A stretch of DNA of 64,000 nucleotides from Armillaria gallica (Eukaryota; Basidiomycota; Agaricomycetes; Agaricales; Physalacriaceae), in contig JBANDB010000004.1 of assembly GCA_037576215.1 (NCBI GenBank), forward strand, positions 4,464,001 through 4,528,000, read 5' to 3'. This document shows positions 63,001 to 64,000 of the stretch, piece after piece; position 1 is the stretch's first letter; each line of letters begins with the position of its first letter. The notes beneath the pieces were generated by a model, which saw only the letters and a list, made by a program, of their open reading frames with translations, was not told the origin of the DNA and did no database searches. Made by a program: the position numbers and the translations under genes.

Positions 63001-64000
63001 TAGTAAGCGATCAATCAGTCGTACTGGAACCCTCGAGTCGCACTGACGAACTCAGTCCTACAAGAAACTCCAATCCCACTCATACTACTTTGGTATATAC
63101 TCCTCTCGACCTTGTCTATTTGTCAAGCAACAGCACTTTTCCGTCCTCTCCTTTACATCTTGACCTGCCAGTCCGCTTCGGCTCGCTACTTCAGCCTCTT
63201 CATCATATGGAGTACTACATAGCTACGTCAGCTTTGACCGACGGAGCTTTCATGTTATCCAATTGCCATACCCAGGACCGGATCGATTTTTTCTTGACTA
63301 CAAGGAGTGGCGCATTGACTGGCATTGAGCCTACGAGAGACGGGAACCGTCTGGATGACTGTCGTAATCCACGACTCGAAAACTACGCACAATGGTTTGA
63401 GGAAGGAGATATGACTCAATATATCTTCGTAGATTATCAAGTGACGCGGCCGGTACACTCGCATCCAGGTACGGCAATTCGTTGACTCTCCTTTGCAAAC
63501 AAGCTTATGCGTCTTTTTTCTACTAGACGTTCTGCATCTATATCATGTCATTTTGTATTATGTGCTAAGAATACGATATCCTGCAAGGAACTGATCTGTC
63601 AGATATCTGCTATGGTAGTTTTCCGAGGATTTAAAGCTAGTTCGATAATTGCTGTGTTTTTATCAAAAGCGTCGGTTTACGGTGAATGTTCCTCGTTTGA
63701 TAACACCGGTACATAACGAAGACAATACAAAATAATTACAACTTTTCCTTTGGGGAGTTCCAAGAGGTAACCGCGTTAATTTGGGAGTAGGGCGATCAAG
63801 GTTTAATCTCTGGCGTTGGGAATCACGGCAACATACCACCTCACTACGCCTTTATACCACGAGAGCTTCCAATCGGATAGTATAGATAGCATGTAATAAC
63901 CTGACAGGTTAGGAAGAGGAAGGACCCCGTCTCCAGTGATTTTGAAGTTGCCGCCGGCTCAGACGTGCAAGGGCCAAAAAATTACACAACACGTGCCCTG
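60100..64000 (+). other. Scattered exon-like remnants, no complete gene
   Basis: Plus-strand pieces include 61410-61500 joined over a 60-nt intron (GTGCGT...TGGTAG) to 61571-61890 (LVFNAYSFVDNHREVQHTF, then YPFILQDGEHPLTLTDDDN), 62460-62740 (GCGPNLYDWTRTGETESD, HLPPKWDESYWVLLSA) and 63090-63470 (HHMEYYIATSALTDGAFML, LENYAQWFEEGDMTQYIFVD). A minus-strand remnant at 60339-60548 is related to 31685-31936. I recognise no domains and cannot link the pieces. Confidence 0.35.

Noticed and set aside
1..64000. tRNA, rRNA, CRISPR arrays or bacterial operons
   Set aside because: No cloverleaf, rRNA-like or regularly spaced repeats were seen; the gene structure is eukaryotic.

Overview
The window comes from a filamentous fungus, most likely a mushroom-forming basidiomycete (Agaricomycetes). 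The evidence is short introns (mostly 43-60 nt) with GT-AG ends, two Plavaka-type transposases of the KDZ group, a Tf1/sushi-type chromovirus, hAT transposons with 8-bp target duplications, and the remains of a NACHT-domain gene. No rRNA, tRNA, CRISPR array or bacterial-type gene was recognised. Most of the 64 kb is layered mobile DNA at different stages of decay; few cellular genes can be supported.

Layout. 1-13.0 kb: a minus-strand Plavaka transposase pseudogene is cut in two by a complete Ty3/gypsy retrotransposon (769-10144). The retrotransposon has identical 519-bp LTRs and a CATTC target duplication, so it arrived very recently. It carries gag, pol with a C-terminal chromodomain, and an extra 307-codon frame that begins upstream of gag. 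Its primer-binding site pairs with the predicted 5' end of its own RNA, as in Tf1. Upstream of the Plavaka gene lies a field of CCTGG/CCAGG motifs. 13.3-18.0 kb: a hAT-type MITE, a solo LTR of the same gypsy lineage and a second hAT-type MITE. 18.4-21.5 kb: a small unknown gene and an intact three-exon gene for a DDE integrase-like protein (570 aa). 22.4-25.5 kb: decayed coding remnants, an inverted-repeat element and an (ATGAG)11 microsatellite. 25.5-33.3 kb: a large inverted-repeat structure with arms of about 1.3 kb. Each arm carries the 3' part of the same outward-facing gene, and an unrelated 425-aa gene lies in the centre.

33.4-46.4 kb: a hAT-like repeat, anonymous remnants, a NACHT remnant and one well-formed six-exon gene of unknown function (433 aa). 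46.5-48.3 kb: an internally deleted hAT transposon that keeps five exons of the transposase C-terminal half. 48.6-50.2 kb: a 799-bp tandem duplication. 51.4-60.0 kb: an 8.6-kb Plavaka element with inverted ends CATCAGGAAAACCC, a divergently transcribed accessory gene and a transposase gene. Both genes are broken by stop codons, and each is hit by a nested insertion (a hAT MITE in one, a CATCAG-ended element in the other). 60.1-64 kb: short coding-like exons of unknown genes.

The copies decay in a recognisable way. Several premature stops are CGA to TGA or CAA to TAA changes, which points to C-to-T mutation of repeats. The nested order (Plavaka first, then MITEs or gypsy) gives a relative chronology of invasion.
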